From the NCBI GenBank assembly GCA_902792635.1, contig CADBAG010000020.1, positions 1 through 40,522 on the forward strand: DNA of 40,522 bases. The letters are read 5' to 3'. The translations under genes were made by a program, and so were the position numbers. Positions within the stretch are counted from its first letter, which is position 1; every line of letters starts with the position of its first letter. The DNA is from an uncultured Prevotellaceae bacterium. GTDB taxonomy: Bacteria; Bacteroidota; Bacteroidia; Bacteroidales; Bacteroidaceae. The notes beneath the pieces were generated by a model. That model did no database searches, was not told the origin of the DNA, and was given only the letters and a program-made list of their open reading frames with translations. Below, one piece after another: positions 1 to 8,024 of this stretch.

Positions 1-2
1 CG

Positions 3-66
3 AACCCCAGGTTGCGTCGCTGCGCTCCTTACCTGGGGTTACTCAAGTATAACCTCTTCGAGGTTA
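3..66 (+). repeat. Two-hairpin dispersed repeat, copy 1
   Basis: Hairpin A pairs 3-12 with 31-40 (10 bp, CCCCAGGT/ACCTGGGG core) around a loop holding GTCGCTGCGCTCC. Hairpin B (50-66) is TAACCTC-TTC-GAGGTTA. The same 64-nt layout recurs at 28116-28179, and variants with changed stems lie at 27919-27976 and 40411-40473. It lies downstream of the flippase-like gene that ends at 159, so it could also act at the 3' end of that transcript. Bases 67-158 show nothing else I recognise. Confidence 0.8.
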
Positions 67-158
67 TCTGCAGTATCAACCCGAAAACCGGAAGAGCCAG
101 AATTATTTTCAACCGTACAGGTCAAACTTTTTCTTTTTTTTCTCATAAACGCTATGAT

Positions 159-1187
159 TTACTTCTTTTGTCGCTTCTCAATCTTGATAAGCAGCAAGCC
201 AATTCCTACCCAAATCAACTCGCGCAGACGAACGATGAGAGCTACGAAGATGCCGGCAGAAGACGTGAGACCCAAAGCAGTGGACGACATGAGGAAACCA
301 CCTTCACGGCCGCCAAGCTGTAAGGGGATGAAGAAAAGAAGATTAGCAAAAAGAGAGGTGAAGGCAAGAATGAGGATACAGTCGAGGTAATTGGGCGACG
401 ACATGAGGACGAGAAGGATGAAGTAGATCTCCAAAGCAGAGGCTACACGGCAAGCGAGCTCGAGCAAGACGGAGGAGACGAAGAAGACCGGGTCCTGGCG
501 GTGGAGCGCTGCTATCTGCCTGTCGACGGTGTCGAGTTGCTCGCGATGGTTCTCCACGAAGGGCTTGGCCCATCGCTTGACAAAAGGAATGTAGCCTAAG
601 AACTTCATAAGCCTATTCGCCATTCCCTTGCGGTAACCGGACATAAAGAACCAGATGCCTAAAAGGCAGAAGGCGCCCGTCAAGGCCGCCAAGGGCCACA
701 ACGCCACGCCTACATGATGGGTGACAAAAAGGAGCAACAATGACAAGAGCCAGAACCAGAAATGACTGAAGATGTGGGTCATGGCATAGAGGATGACTGA
801 CGACGAGGCGCGCTCGGTGCCTATCCTCGGTGCGAGCTCCATGATGCGGTAAGGCTCCCCACCCATCAGTCCGCCCGGCGTGGCATAGTTGAGTGCAAAT
901 CCCGATACCGTGACTTTATACAGCCACGGCAGGGAGACAGGATGGCGTACGTTGACCTTCGGCTGATTGTTGTCGTCAGCCGACCGTCTACATACACCTT
1001 TTATTATAAGGTACCATGCGGCCGTGTTGAAGATATACAACCCGGCCCACAGAAAGAGGACGACAAGAAACCAGTAGCCCGCATGCTTCAGTCCTTGCCA
1101 GACCTGAGCAAAGTCGAGCTGAGTCACCATCAGGGCGAAGACAACGACGCCGAAGATGAAGAACGCGTTCTGGTATTTCTTTTTCAC
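159..1187 (-). CDS. Flippase-like integral membrane protein (LPG synthase TM / UPF0104 family)
   Basis: This 342-residue protein is very hydrophobic, with about eight predicted membrane segments spread over its whole length. The first lies at residues 9-23 and the last near 315-335. The overall pattern, with a conserved GG-EPYR-type stretch near residue 110, fits the lysylphosphatidylglycerol synthase transmembrane family (PF03706), often annotated as flippase-like. The family's substrate is usually unknown, so only membrane lipid or glycolipid handling is suggested. The start is a GTG that shares its G with the TAG stop of the upstream pdxA-like gene (TAGTG at 1185-1189), which indicates translational coupling. 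It is the last gene of the leftward rlmN operon. The C-terminal tail is basic (KIEKRQKK). Confidence 0.85.
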   Translation of the reverse strand: MKKKYQNAFFIFGVVVFALMVTQLDFAQVWQGLKHAGYWFLVVLFLWAGLYIFNTAAWYLIIKGVCRRSADDNNQPKVNVRHPVSLPWLYKVTVSGFALNYATPGGLMGGEPYRIMELAPRIGTERASSSVILYAMTHIFSHFWFWLLSLLLLFVTHHVGVALWPLAALTGAFCLLGIWFFMSGYRKGMANRLMKFLGYIPFVKRWAKPFVENHREQLDTVDRQIAALHRQDPVFFVSSVLLELACRVASALEIYFILLVLMSSPNYLDCILILAFTSLFANLLFFIPLQLGGREGGFLMSSTALGLTSSAGIFVALIVRLRELIWVGIGLLLIKIEKRQKK

Positions 1188-2407
1188 TATTCAGTTTCTT
1201 TCTGTGTTGATTCTTTCTGCACTGGTTCTTTCTGTGTTGGTTCTTTTGGGGCAGGTTTCTGTGCAGGCTTCTGTTGTGCTCTCTGCGGAGCACCCTGAGG
1301 CCCATTCTGCGGAGCGCGCTTCTTAGGAATGGCGAAACGAACCTTCTCGCTCTCGTCTTTCTTCTCCTTATAGAGTTTCTGCAACGGATTGGCGTAAGGA
1401 GCATCAAAGCCGTTACGTCTGCGGAAGCAGTCGATGGCGAGATAGATGGCATTACGCATAGCCGTGACGTCAGCCTTACCCTGACCGGCGATATCGTAGC
1501 GAGGCGACATGTCCGGCGACGTGCCGATGATAGGCAGCCCTGCAAGATAATGGACATCGCCGTCGGGGCAGAGAACTTTCATGGGAGCAGCGCCTTGGGC
1601 CTCGTACATTGAGAGGATACCGTCAAAGGCCATGAAGTCGCCATTGCCAAAGAACTCCTCACTCTGGTAAGGACCAAAGACGCAGACACCAGCGTCGGAC
1701 AATTTCTGGATAGCGGGAACAATGATCTCCTGCTCCTCTTTCTGCGGATGAGACTCCGTGTCGTTCGGATTGAGGGCAAGCACAGCAATGCGTGGAGCCT
1801 CAATAGAGAAATCGCGACGGAGGGTGGCATAGAGCTGTGCTACCTTGTCGATGATGCCTTCTGCCGTGATGGCTACAGGCACATCGCGCAGCGCCATATC
1901 GCAGGTCAGCGATGTCAGGCGCATCTGGTCGCTCACGAGGATGTCAAGGCCCTTCTTGTCCGTTGCCATGCAACTCTCAATGAACTTCTCGTTACAAGGG
2001 AAGTCGAAACCGTCGACATGCATGTTCTCTTTCTCCACGGGAGCCATGACGAGGACGTCGAAGAGACCATCCTTGAAGTCGGTGATGGCTCGGTCGATGC
2101 TCCGAATAGCTGCACGACTGGCATCCTGAGAGGGCATACCCAAGTCGACCTTCACGTCATCGTCGAAGGCGGCCAACAGGTTGAGACGACCATCCTTAGC
2201 TTCCGATGCATTGGAGATGATGCTGAACGTGTTGCCGTCCAGGCCGAGCGCATCGCAATGGTAGGCGGCTATCTTTGGCGAACCATAGATGATAGGGGTA
2301 CAGATGTCAAACATTGCCGGCGTGCTGAAAGCCTTGAAGATAAGCTCGTAGCCGATGCCGTTAGTATCGCCGTGGGTCAACGCCACACGTATTTTCTTAT
2401 TGTCCAT
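1187..2407 (-). CDS. PdxA homologue with degenerate active site
   Basis: The 406-residue protein aligns end to end with 4-hydroxythreonine-4-phosphate dehydrogenase (PdxA, pyridoxal phosphate synthesis), including THGD-NG-GYE near the N-terminus and GLPI-TSP-YDIAG near residue 290. The catalytic positions are changed. Where PdxA has GHTEY there is CNEKF (138-142). The three metal-binding histidines are replaced by Asp170, Asn215 and Met300. The MYHDQG motif reads MYEAQG (267-272). From about residue 345 there is a charged, low-complexity tail with repeated QKEP/QKES units that PdxA lacks. It is fully open and sits between the DUF4837 gene and the flippase gene. I infer a pseudoenzyme or an enzyme of altered function and would not transfer the PdxA reaction. 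The alignment was made from memory of PdxA sequences. Confidence 0.85.
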   Translation of the reverse strand: MDNKKIRVALTHGDTNGIGYELIFKAFSTPAMFDICTPIIYGSPKIAAYHCDALGLDGNTFSIISNASEAKDGRLNLLAAFDDDVKVDLGMPSQDASRAAIRSIDRAITDFKDGLFDVLVMAPVEKENMHVDGFDFPCNEKFIESCMATDKKGLDILVSDQMRLTSLTCDMALRDVPVAITAEGIIDKVAQLYATLRRDFSIEAPRIAVLALNPNDTESHPQKEEQEIIVPAIQKLSDAGVCVFGPYQSEEFFGNGDFMAFDGILSMYEAQGAAPMKVLCPDGDVHYLAGLPIIGTSPDMSPRYDIAGQGKADVTAMRNAIYLAIDCFRRRNGFDAPYANPLQKLYKEKKDESEKVRFAIPKKRAPQNGPQGAPQRAQQKPAQKPAPKEPTQKEPVQKESTQKETE

Positions 2408-2425
2408 ATATAGTTTGTTTATCTT

Positions 2426-3448
2426 TTATTTTCTTGTTTTTCTGTTGTTGTTTTTTGTAGCCGACTTCCGGTTGGCAGAATACAAAACTGCTTCCAATTG
2501 TCGGATAGCATTGCGCTTGGTTTTGCCCGGCGCGAAGACGAAACCTTCTACCATATATTCTCCCGCAGGGGTTTTCACGAGCCTGCTGACGAAGGGTCCG
2601 CCCATGTTGTCGCCTTCCATCTCCCACAGTCCGCGGAAGAAAGAACCATCAGCATTCTGCATCACCGTTTGCGCCACCGTCGCCATCTGCATGCGGTCAG
2701 TCTCACCTTTGATATTCTTGCCCAAAGCACTGTCGCGACAAGCAATGAAGTTGCCCTTGGCAGGCATGCGGTAGATGACGATATTGTTCATGATCGTCGG
2801 CGAGTTGTTGCTCAGCCAGAGGAAATCCTTGCCTTTGCGACTTGCCGTCATGTCAAGCGGTATCCACATGTGGATATGGAACATACTGTCTACGGCCTTT
2901 TCCATCTTGACATTACGGTGCGTGCGTAGCAACGCAAGCGTCTTTCCCATCTCCGAGCGATTGAGCAAGCGGAGCAGTGTCGGCGCTACCCTATTGATAC
3001 TGTCACCTATCATCTTGGCTGTCGGGGCAGTAAGGGTGATGACCATCTGTGGCTCCGCCCACACATTGCGCTCATAATGGATGCGCACGGTGCTGTAGAA
3101 TGCCGGCGAGGTCCTCACAATGACGATGTTGCGCGTCACCTTGAGCGAAGAGCCGAAAGCCGAGGAGTCTACGGATGAGACATCCCATTGCGGCTCGCTC
3201 TGTGGCAGTCCGGGCATATCCGTCTGCAAGGCATCCTTCACGATGTCGCTGCTGTCACCGACGAGCAACGTCTCAAAGAGTTTGCCGCCGGAGGGAGGCA
3301 ACAGACTGCCACCTCGCTCGTCACAGGAAGCGAAGAGGAGAATGCAAAGGAGGAACACAAAGCATCTCCCTAACCCTCCCCCGTGAAGGCCTCTCCCCAG
3401 CCCTCCCCCGTAGGGAGGGTGAGGTGTCACCATGTTAATACCATGCAT
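2426..3448 (-). CDS. DUF4837 family lipoprotein
   Basis: This secreted lipoprotein has the lipobox LFASC and a following body that matches the Bacteroidota DUF4837 family of unknown function. The N-terminus is odd. Before the hydrophobic segment it contains HPPYGGGLGRGL and HGGGLGR, which translate two copies of the CCCTCCC-type dispersed repeat (3366-3430). The repeat therefore forms the n-region of the signal peptide. Possible starts are ATG 3448 (used here), ATG 3433, GTG 3466 and TTG 3481, and the sequence does not decide among them. The gene follows rlmN by 48 bases from the chosen start and precedes the PdxA homologue by 18 bases, so it belongs to the leftward operon. The body is rich in short polar segments and looks globular. 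No catalytic motif was recognised. Confidence 0.8.
   Translation of the reverse strand: MHGINMVTPHPPYGGGLGRGLHGGGLGRCFVFLLCILLFASCDERGGSLLPPSGGKLFETLLVGDSSDIVKDALQTDMPGLPQSEPQWDVSSVDSSAFGSSLKVTRNIVIVRTSPAFYSTVRIHYERNVWAEPQMVITLTAPTAKMIGDSINRVAPTLLRLLNRSEMGKTLALLRTHRNVKMEKAVDSMFHIHMWIPLDMTASRKGKDFLWLSNNSPTIMNNIVIYRMPAKGNFIACRDSALGKNIKGETDRMQMATVAQTVMQNADGSFFRGLWEMEGDNMGGPFVSRLVKTPAGEYMVEGFVFAPGKTKRNAIRQLEAVLYSANRKSATKNNNRKTRK
3388..3430 (+). repeat. GC-rich dispersed repeat inside a coding start (copy 1)
   Basis: The stretch GGCC-TCTCCCC-AGCCCTCCCCC followed by AGGGAGGG matches the arms that bound the DUF559 gene at 31128-31175 and 31700-31749. A truncated extra unit lies at 3366-3387. The copy is within the signal-peptide coding region of the DUF4837 lipoprotein on the opposite strand. 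Confidence 0.75.
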
Positions 3449-3496
3449 ACCATTAACAGCTATCACCTGACTCCCGCTCAATGTCTTCTTTCTTCT

Positions 3497-4597
3497 TTAT
3501 TCCTTATTCTTTAGCGCAGCGCCTTTATTCTTTAGCGCAGCGTCTTTTCGCTGCGCGTCAAACCGCTTCGTGCTTAGCAGTCCGCAGGCTGCCTCAATAT
3601 CCTCACCACGACTGGCACGGATGGTGCAGTAGAAGCCGTGAGCTGTCAGATAGTCGCGGAACGACTCCATACGCTCGGGGCTGGCACCATGAAGTGGCAC
3701 ATTGGGAATCTGATGGAAACGGATGAGGTTGACATGACAGTCGAGACCTTTCAGCAGCCGGCACAGCTCGCGGGCGTGTGCTTGACTGTCGTTGAGCCCG
3801 CCAAAGACGATATACTCGAAGGTGAGCCGGCGTTGGTGGGCGAAGTCGTAGTTGCGAAGGAGCTCCACGACCTGTTCTATCGTCATGCCCTTCTCTGCCG
3901 GCATGAGCTGCTCGCGCTGCTCATGGATAGGCGAATGGAGGCTGATAGCGACCTGACAGTCACTCTCCTCCAAGAAACGCTCAAGCTTGTCCTTGATACC
4001 CACGGAGCTCACCGTGATACGCTTCGGGCTCCACGCCCAGCCGTAAGGAGCGGTAAGGATCTGCGTGGAGCGAAGCACGTTGTCAAGGTTGTCCATCGGC
4101 TCGCCCTGACCCATATAGACGATGTTCGTCAAGTTGTCGACTTCCGGCAGACTGTACACCTGATTGAGGATATCGGCAGCGGTGAGGTAGCCGTGGAAGC
4201 CTTGTTTGCCAGTCTGACAGAAGAGACAGTTCATCTTACAGCCCACCTCACACGAGACGCAGAGTGTGGCATGCCCACCCTCCTCAGGGATATAGACCGT
4301 CTCTACGAAACGCTTACGATCCAAGTTGCCGTCCGTCGTGCGTACGGGGAAGAGATATTTGATGGTACCGTCCTTGGAGTTACTATGCTCTAATGGTTCC
4401 ATGCAGCCGATCTCATAATGGTCAGAAAGAATCTGCCTGTTCTGCTTGGAGATATTGGTCATCTCGTCGAAGGAGCGCACGTGCCGTTCATAGAGCCATT
4501 TGGCAATCTGCGATCCTGTGAAAGCCGGCATGCCGAGGCTCTTTGCCACGTCCTTCAGCTCATCGAGCGTGAGACCCAAAAGTATTTTCTTGTCCAT
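3497..4597 (-). CDS. rlmN: 23S rRNA (adenine-2503-C2)-methyltransferase RlmN
   Basis: This radical-SAM enzyme methylates C2 of A2503 in 23S rRNA and, in characterised members, A37 of some tRNAs. The iron-sulfur cluster motif CxxxCxxC is Cys120, Cys124 and Cys127 (GCKMNCLFC). The two cysteines of the ping-pong methyl transfer are also present: Cys113 in TLCVSC is the neighbour of the cluster region, and Cys338 in EAACGLL is the methyl-carrying residue position. Length (366) is slightly above family norm because of a tail after LLSTKRF: AALKNKG then AALKNKE, produced by a 21-bp in-frame tandem repeat at 3504-3542. ATG 4597 is chosen because it follows a promoter by about 20 bases. It is the first gene of a leftward operon. 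Confidence 0.97.
   Translation of the reverse strand: MDKKILLGLTLDELKDVAKSLGMPAFTGSQIAKWLYERHVRSFDEMTNISKQNRQILSDHYEIGCMEPLEHSNSKDGTIKYLFPVRTTDGNLDRKRFVETVYIPEEGGHATLCVSCEVGCKMNCLFCQTGKQGFHGYLTAADILNQVYSLPEVDNLTNIVYMGQGEPMDNLDNVLRSTQILTAPYGWAWSPKRITVSSVGIKDKLERFLEESDCQVAISLHSPIHEQREQLMPAEKGMTIEQVVELLRNYDFAHQRRLTFEYIVFGGLNDSQAHARELCRLLKGLDCHVNLIRFHQIPNVPLHGASPERMESFRDYLTAHGFYCTIRASRGEDIEAACGLLSTKRFDAQRKDAALKNKGAALKNKE
3504..3556. repeat. 21-bp tandem repeat plus hairpin at the rlmN 3' end
   Basis: TTATTCTTTAGCGCAGCG occurs at 3504-3521 and again at 3525-3542, a 21-bp period that keeps frame. The second copy pairs through GCGCAGCG (3535-3542) with CGCTGCGC (3549-3556), a perfect 8-bp hairpin within the coding region. 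Confidence 0.9.
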
Positions 4598-4616
4598 TTA
4601 CTTAACCTTATATGTG

Positions 4617-4624
4617 CAAAGGTA
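4617..4624 (-). promoter_or_regulatory. Bacteroidota -7 promoter motif for rlmN operon
   Basis: TACCTTTG on the minus strand fits the TAnnTTTG consensus of the Bacteroidota primary sigma factor. It ends 20 bases before the rlmN ATG, giving a leader of roughly a dozen bases. No clear TTTG -33 box was seen. Confidence 0.7.
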
Positions 4625-4668
4625 CGAACTTTCTCATTAAAAGATGTCGTTAAATGGCTTAAAATCGT

Positions 4669-4676
4669 TACCTTTG
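4669..4676 (+). promoter_or_regulatory. Bacteroidota -7 promoter motif for spoIID-like operon
   Basis: TACCTTTG on the plus strand, 35 bases before the chosen ATG at 4712. Together with 4617-4624 it forms a divergent promoter pair 44 bases apart. Confidence 0.7.
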
Positions 4677-4711
4677 CAGAAATAAGATGTATAAAAAGGA
4701 ATCCAAGATTC

Positions 4712-5980
4712 ATGATTAAACGATATAACAGTGTACCCATTGTCTGCGTCGGCATTGTAGGTGCCAAGCGCATCACGTTCTCGCTGAACGGCTATGGCAC
4801 AACAAACGAGCCACGCACGGCAACGCTCCAGAACGGACTTATCCTCCTCGATGGGAAGGTCCATACCCAGCTCCGCTTTGAGCCCCAGTCACCCAACGAT
4901 TGCTTCTCGCTCCAAGACGTCATCATCGGTGTCAACTTCCATTGGGAGCGCCACGAGACACAGACGTTCCGCGGAACGCTGCGGCTCCTCGCTGACGGGG
5001 GAAAGATATGGGCCATCAACGAGCTGCCGGTGGAAGACTATTTAGAGAGCGTCATCTCCAGTGAGATGAGCGCCACATCGAACCTTCCGCTTCTCATGGC
5101 GCATGCCGTCATCTCACGGTCCTGGTTGATGAGTCAGAAAGAGAACAAGGCCAAACCGAACACACAGGAGCGCCACGGCGACGCTTTCATCCGCTGGTAC
5201 GACCACACGGACCACACGCTCTTCGATGTCTGTGCCGATGACCACTGTCAGCGCTATCAGGGCATCACGATGGAGACGAGCCCTAACGTGGCAGAGGCTA
5301 TCCGGAGAACACGCGGCGAGCTCCTCACCTACGACGGTGAGATATGTGACGCCCGTTTCTCAAAATGTTGCGGCGGAGCCATGGAGGAGTTTCAATACTG
5401 CTGGGACGACACGCCCAAGCCTTATCTCAAAGGTATTGGCGACACGCCCTCGGAGAAGATCCCCGACCTCACGATAGAAGAGAACGCTCGCCAATGGATC
5501 ATGAGTGAGCCCGAGAGCTTCTGCAACACGAAGGACAAGCGCATCCTCTCTCAGGTACTCAACGACTATGACCAGGAGACAACCGACTTCTACCGCTGGC
5601 ATGTCAGTTACACGCAGGAGCAGTTGACAGAACTCGTCAACCGAAAGCTCGGCATGGACCTGGGTACCATCACAGACCTCGTTCCATTGAAACGCGGCAA
5701 GAGCGGGCGCATCTATGAGTTGAAGATTGTCGGCAGCAAGAAGACGATCGTCATCGGTAAGGAACTCGAGATACGTCGTGCCCTAAGCGAGAGCCATCTC
5801 TACAGTTCAGCTTTCGTCGTGGACAAGCACGACAACGTGTTCGACATCCATGGCGCCGGATGGGGCCACGGCGTGGGCCTGTGCCAGATCGGCGCTGCCG
5901 TCATGGGCGACAAAGGATATAGCTACGACGAGATTTTAAAACATTATTATCCAGGAGCACAGATAGAAAAAGCATGGTAA
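4712..5980 (+). CDS. SpoIID/LytB domain protein
   Basis: The 422-residue protein carries a SpoIID/LytB domain. The region LPVEDYLESVISSEM holds the family's conserved acidic residue, and the C-terminus has the hallmark GAGWGHGVGLCQIGA followed by YYPGAQIEK. Family members include SpoIID, a peptidoglycan lytic transglycosylase, and LytB, an amidase enhancer, so a role on peptidoglycan is expected. The frame stays open upstream to 4418, but ATG 4712 is chosen because it follows the promoter at 4669-4676 and the upstream frame overlaps rlmN. No signal peptide is evident. The stop overlaps the start of the next gene, an AmpG-like permease, by 7 bases. That arrangement supports a peptidoglycan processing or recycling role, which is inference. 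Confidence 0.88.
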   Translation: MIKRYNSVPIVCVGIVGAKRITFSLNGYGTTNEPRTATLQNGLILLDGKVHTQLRFEPQSPNDCFSLQDVIIGVNFHWERHETQTFRGTLRLLADGGKIWAINELPVEDYLESVISSEMSATSNLPLLMAHAVISRSWLMSQKENKAKPNTQERHGDAFIRWYDHTDHTLFDVCADDHCQRYQGITMETSPNVAEAIRRTRGELLTYDGEICDARFSKCCGGAMEEFQYCWDDTPKPYLKGIGDTPSEKIPDLTIEENARQWIMSEPESFCNTKDKRILSQVLNDYDQETTDFYRWHVSYTQEQLTELVNRKLGMDLGTITDLVPLKRGKSGRIYELKIVGSKKTIVIGKELEIRRALSESHLYSSAFVVDKHDNVFDIHGAGWGHGVGLCQIGAAVMGDKGYSYDEILKHYYPGAQIEKAW

Positions 5981-7290
5981 AAGAGAACATATCTCCAAAC
6001 AACACATCTTCCAAGAATACTTCGCCCAAAGGCAAGAAGGCCGCATGGGCTTGGGTACCGTCACTGTCGTTTGCTGACGGCCTGCCGCTCGTGATTCTGA
6101 TGGCTGTGTCGCTCATCTTCTACAAGCAGATGGGACTGTCGAACACCGCCGTCACCTTTTATACTTCGTGGATGTATCTGCCGTGGATCCTCAAACCGGT
6201 CTGGAGTCCATTCATCGATCTTGTGAAGACGAAACGGTGGTGGGTACTGCTGACGGAGATCCTGCTCGGTGCTGCCTTCGGCGGCGTGGCGTTCACCATC
6301 CCCACCTCTTTCTGGCTGCAGGGCACGCTGTTCTTCTTCTGGGTCGCCGCCTTCACTGGCGCCTCCCACTGTGTGGCTGCCGACGGCTTCTATCTCCTTG
6401 CCCTCAACGAACAGCAGCAGGCGTGGTTCATGGGTATCCGACAGATGGCAGACCGGCTGGCGACAATCTTCGGACAAGGTGTGCTGGTCATGGTGGCCGG
6501 TAACCTGCAGGTCATCTTCCGCGGCTCTATCCGCTATTCGTGGAGCCTGACGTTCTATGGTCTTGCCGGTGTCTTCCTCGCTCTATGGCTGTGGCACAGT
6601 CAGATGCTGCCCCACGCCCGCGACGACCGCCAGCGGCCCATCGTCAGTGCACGGGCCATCCTGAGCGGCTTCGTGCTCACTTTCCGTACGTTCCTCCGCA
6701 AGGAAGGTATCATACGGGCGCTGTGCTTCATCATGCTTTTCCGCCTCTCCGAAGCACTGCTGTCAAAGATAAGCCCCCTCTTCCTCATTGACGCATCGCA
6801 TAACGGCGGACTGGGTCTTGCACCTCAGGAATACGGCCTCGTGCAGGGTACAGTGGGCATGATTGGCGTCATCATCGGCTCTATCATCGGAGGCATAGCC
6901 GTGAGCCGGGGCGGACTGCATAAGTGGCTCTACCCCATGGTTCTCGCCTACTCGCTGCCCTCGGCAATCTATCTCGGCCTCGCCTATTGGCTCCCGGACA
7001 GTCTCACCGTTGTCTCTGTGGCTGTATTTATTGAGCAGGCCAGCACTGGGTTTGGACTGACGGCATACATGATGTTCCTCATCTATTATAACCGAGGGGA
7101 GTTTCGTACTTCCCACTATGCCATCTCCTCAGCACTGATGACACTCTCGCTCATGCTCCCCGGCCTCATGGCTGGCGGCTTAGAGGAGTCGCTCGGATAC
7201 CGACACTTCTTCCTCCTCACCCTCATTCTCATTGCCGTGACATGGGGAGTGGCCGCATTAGTTAGAATAAAAGAACAAGAAGAAATATGA
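5974..7290 (+). CDS. AmpG-like MFS permease
   Basis: This 438-residue protein has about twelve hydrophobic segments beginning near residue 25. The segment WMYLPWILKPVWSPFIDLV followed by KTKRWW resembles the second helix and loop of the AmpG/PAT group of the major facilitator superfamily, whose best known member imports anhydro-muropeptides. The substrate is not proven by sequence. The start ATG lies inside the end of the SpoIID-like gene (7-base overlap), and the stop overlaps the start of the fabG-like gene by 4 bases (ATGA). The four genes are therefore a tightly coupled operon. The combination with a SpoIID/LytB protein fits peptidoglycan turnover. Confidence 0.85.
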   Translation: MVKENISPNNTSSKNTSPKGKKAAWAWVPSLSFADGLPLVILMAVSLIFYKQMGLSNTAVTFYTSWMYLPWILKPVWSPFIDLVKTKRWWVLLTEILLGAAFGGVAFTIPTSFWLQGTLFFFWVAAFTGASHCVAADGFYLLALNEQQQAWFMGIRQMADRLATIFGQGVLVMVAGNLQVIFRGSIRYSWSLTFYGLAGVFLALWLWHSQMLPHARDDRQRPIVSARAILSGFVLTFRTFLRKEGIIRALCFIMLFRLSEALLSKISPLFLIDASHNGGLGLAPQEYGLVQGTVGMIGVIIGSIIGGIAVSRGGLHKWLYPMVLAYSLPSAIYLGLAYWLPDSLTVVSVAVFIEQASTGFGLTAYMMFLIYYNRGEFRTSHYAISSALMTLSLMLPGLMAGGLEESLGYRHFFLLTLILIAVTWGVAALVRIKEQEEI

Positions 7291-8018
7291 AGTACACATT
7301 AATCACAGGTGCCTCGCGTGGTATCGGCAGAGCCGTAGCCCTGCGCCTGGCTAAGATGGGACAACCCATCATCATCAACTATCGCTCCAATGAAGCGAAA
7401 GCCTTAGAGGTGAAACAGCTCGTAGAGGCCGAGGGCTGTCAGGCTGAGCTCATGCCCTTCGACGTCACCGACGAGGAGGCAGTCAATAAAGCCATGGATG
7501 CCTGGGAGAACGCCCATCCCGACGACTACATCTCTATCCTCGTCAACAATGCGGGCATCCGTCACGACAACGTGATGTTCATGATGACCGACGATGAGTG
7601 GCACAGTGTGCTGAACACGACGCTCAATGGTTTCTTCTATCTCACACGCCGCGTCCTGAAACACATGATGCCGCGCCACCGTGGCGGCCGCATCGTCAAC
7701 ATGGCCTCGCTCTCCGGCGTCAAAGGACTGCCCGGACAGGCTAACTACAGTGCGGCAAAGGCCGGACTGATAGGTGCCACAAAGGCACTCGCCATCGAGG
7801 TGGCTCCAAGAAACGTCACCGTCAACGCCGTGGCTCCCGGGTTCGTCGAGACTGATATGACGAGTGATCTCAATGAAGATGAGCTGAAGAAACAGATCCC
7901 CATGCGGCGCTTTGCCAAACCGGAAGAGATAGCTGAGGTCGTAGCTTTCCTCGTCTCCCCAGGTGCATCTTATGTCACCGGTGACGTCATCAACGTCAAC
8001 GGAGGTCTATATACTTGA
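7287..8018 (+). CDS. fabG: 3-oxoacyl-ACP reductase family SDR
   Basis: The 243-residue classical short-chain dehydrogenase has TGASRGIGRA (nucleotide binding, residues 6-15), NNAG near residue 88, the active-site Ser in NMASLSG and the YSAAK motif (Tyr-x-x-x-Lys). The C-terminal VAPGFVETDM and GDVINVNGGLYT match FabG, the NADPH-dependent reductase of the fatty-acid elongation cycle. The segment GIRHDNVMFMM is slightly different from housekeeping FabG, and this copy sits in a membrane/peptidoglycan operon rather than with fabD or acpP. It may therefore be a paralogue for a specialised acyl chain. It is coupled to the permease by ATGA overlap and followed after 6 bases by the TonB-C protein. 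Confidence 0.88.
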   Translation: MKYTLITGASRGIGRAVALRLAKMGQPIIINYRSNEAKALEVKQLVEAEGCQAELMPFDVTDEEAVNKAMDAWENAHPDDYISILVNNAGIRHDNVMFMMTDDEWHSVLNTTLNGFFYLTRRVLKHMMPRHRGGRIVNMASLSGVKGLPGQANYSAAKAGLIGATKALAIEVAPRNVTVNAVAPGFVETDMTSDLNEDELKKQIPMRRFAKPEEIAEVVAFLVSPGASYVTGDVINVNGGLYT

Positions 8019-8024
8019 TAAACG

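Noticed and set aside
12-323. Open frame beginning MRRCAPYLGL
   Set aside because: It translates the dispersed repeat. The same beginning appears at 28125, also within a repeat.
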